Of a stretch of DNA of 64,000 nucleotides, positions 63,801 to 64,000 are shown in pieces. Made by a program: the position numbers and the translations under genes. The notes under the pieces were generated by a model. It was given only the letters and a program-made list of their open reading frames with translations. It was not told the origin of the DNA and did no database searches. The DNA lies in assembly GCF_007970185.1 (NCBI RefSeq), contig NZ_CP042431.1, positions 682,001 to 746,000 of the forward strand, given 5' to 3'. Within the stretch, counting starts at the first letter, position 1. Each line of letters begins with the position of its first letter. Origin of the DNA: Pseudobacter ginsenosidimutans (GTDB lineage: Bacteria; Bacteroidota; Bacteroidia; Chitinophagales; Chitinophagaceae).

Positions 63801-64000
63801 AAAGAACCCTGTGTATTGGTAACGGTGCCAATGGTGGGTGATCCTTTCACACGGATCGATACGCCTACCAGTAATTCTCCAGACGCTGAGCGCACAGTTC
63901 CGGTAACGATGGCCGGCGGAACCACTGCAGGAGCGGATGGCGCAGGCTGTTGCTGATTGGGAGGCGCTTCCTGTTTGGAAAGAAAGATATTCTTTTCCCT
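60855..64000 (-). CDS. SusC/RagA-type TonB-dependent receptor, one frameshift, 5' end beyond the right edge
   Basis: At least 1048 aa once corrected; the start and probably STN domain lie outside the window. A proline-rich linker (APPNQQQPAPSAPAVVPPA) leads to the carboxypeptidase-regulatory domain (GVSIRVKGSPTIGT), the plug (VIVNGYSNINKNNFTGSAV, DPTRVESITILKDAASTA) and the barrel. After VVGDSEPKLR the frame fails at 61294-61296; restoring one G gives LRGSFGLNFNYKSFFIF. The rest of the barrel (to YARTVNLTLNLGF) then follows in the second frame. Related to the left-edge SusC throughout the plug. It is followed at 18 nt by SusD. Confidence 0.93.

Noticed and set aside
1-64000. CRISPR arrays, transposases, integrases, tRNA or rRNA genes.
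   Set aside because: None recognised; the internal repeats found are protein-domain repeats (MBG, TPR, beta-helix) or gene paralogs.

Overview
The window looks like a chromosomal segment from a Bacteroidota member, most likely family Chitinophagaceae. The grounds are three SusC-type TonB-dependent receptors, two ECF sigma/FecR pairs, type IX secretion (T9SS) C-terminal sorting domains, DUF4843 and PKD-like lipoproteins, Gld-type ABC transporters, a promoter of the TTG-N17-TAnnTTTG type, and almost no Shine-Dalgarno sequences. No rRNA, tRNA, CRISPR array, phage or insertion sequence was seen.

Layout. (1) 1-4051, minus: ECF sigma factor, FecR anti-sigma factor and the start of a SusC receptor that runs off the left edge. 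(2) 4150-9199: a solitary N6-adenine DNA methyltransferase, a lipoprotein, and the DUF2157 / DUF4401 / GDYXXLXY membrane trio. (3) 9365-15872: a cysteine synthase-family enzyme, a MacB/FtsX-type permease, a secreted parvulin, an S41 peptidase and an HD hydrolase. (4) 15896-20498: glyoxylate shunt genes aceB-aceA, divergent from a RamB/ScfR-like regulator across a palindrome-rich spacer. (5) 20508-28763: small membrane proteins, an OmpA-like protein, a large beta-helix/MBG T9SS cargo protein and a TPR-HTH regulator. (6) 28814-36504: a broken CARDB gene, a DUF1266 gene, a Crp / NAD(P)-reductase / broken YceI / DOPA-dioxygenase group, an alarmone-hydrolase-like HD protein and a CBM9-like/beta-lactamase fusion. 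(7) 36652-46962, plus: sigma, FecR, SusC, SusD, GldA-like ATPase and GldFG-like fused permease. (8) 47198-53754: two paralogous CxxC proteins, an SDR-peroxiredoxin-DsbA group, an M43 metalloprotease, a DHA2-family MFS exporter and a TonB-domain protein. (9) 53882-64000, minus: a second cassette of SusC (5' end outside the window), SusD, DUF4843, PKD-like lipoprotein, GldA-like ATPase and GldFG-like permease.

The most interesting theme is the repeated pairing of a SusCD outer-membrane pump with a dedicated GldA/GldFG-like ABC transporter in one tight operon. It occurs twice, with the two copies converging on each other. This suggests a trans-envelope system whose substrate is unknown. In both regulatory loci that are fully visible, the FecR-SusC spacer carries a GC-rich hairpin ending exactly 68 nt before the SusC ATG.

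Caution: six genes or gene fragments (CARDB gene, ATPase 1, DsbA, M43 protease, SusD 2, SusC 3) are interrupted by seven single-base shifts in short homopolymers. Six of the seven are one missing base. That pattern fits raw-sequence indel errors at least as well as real pseudogenes, so these genes are described as they would read once corrected.
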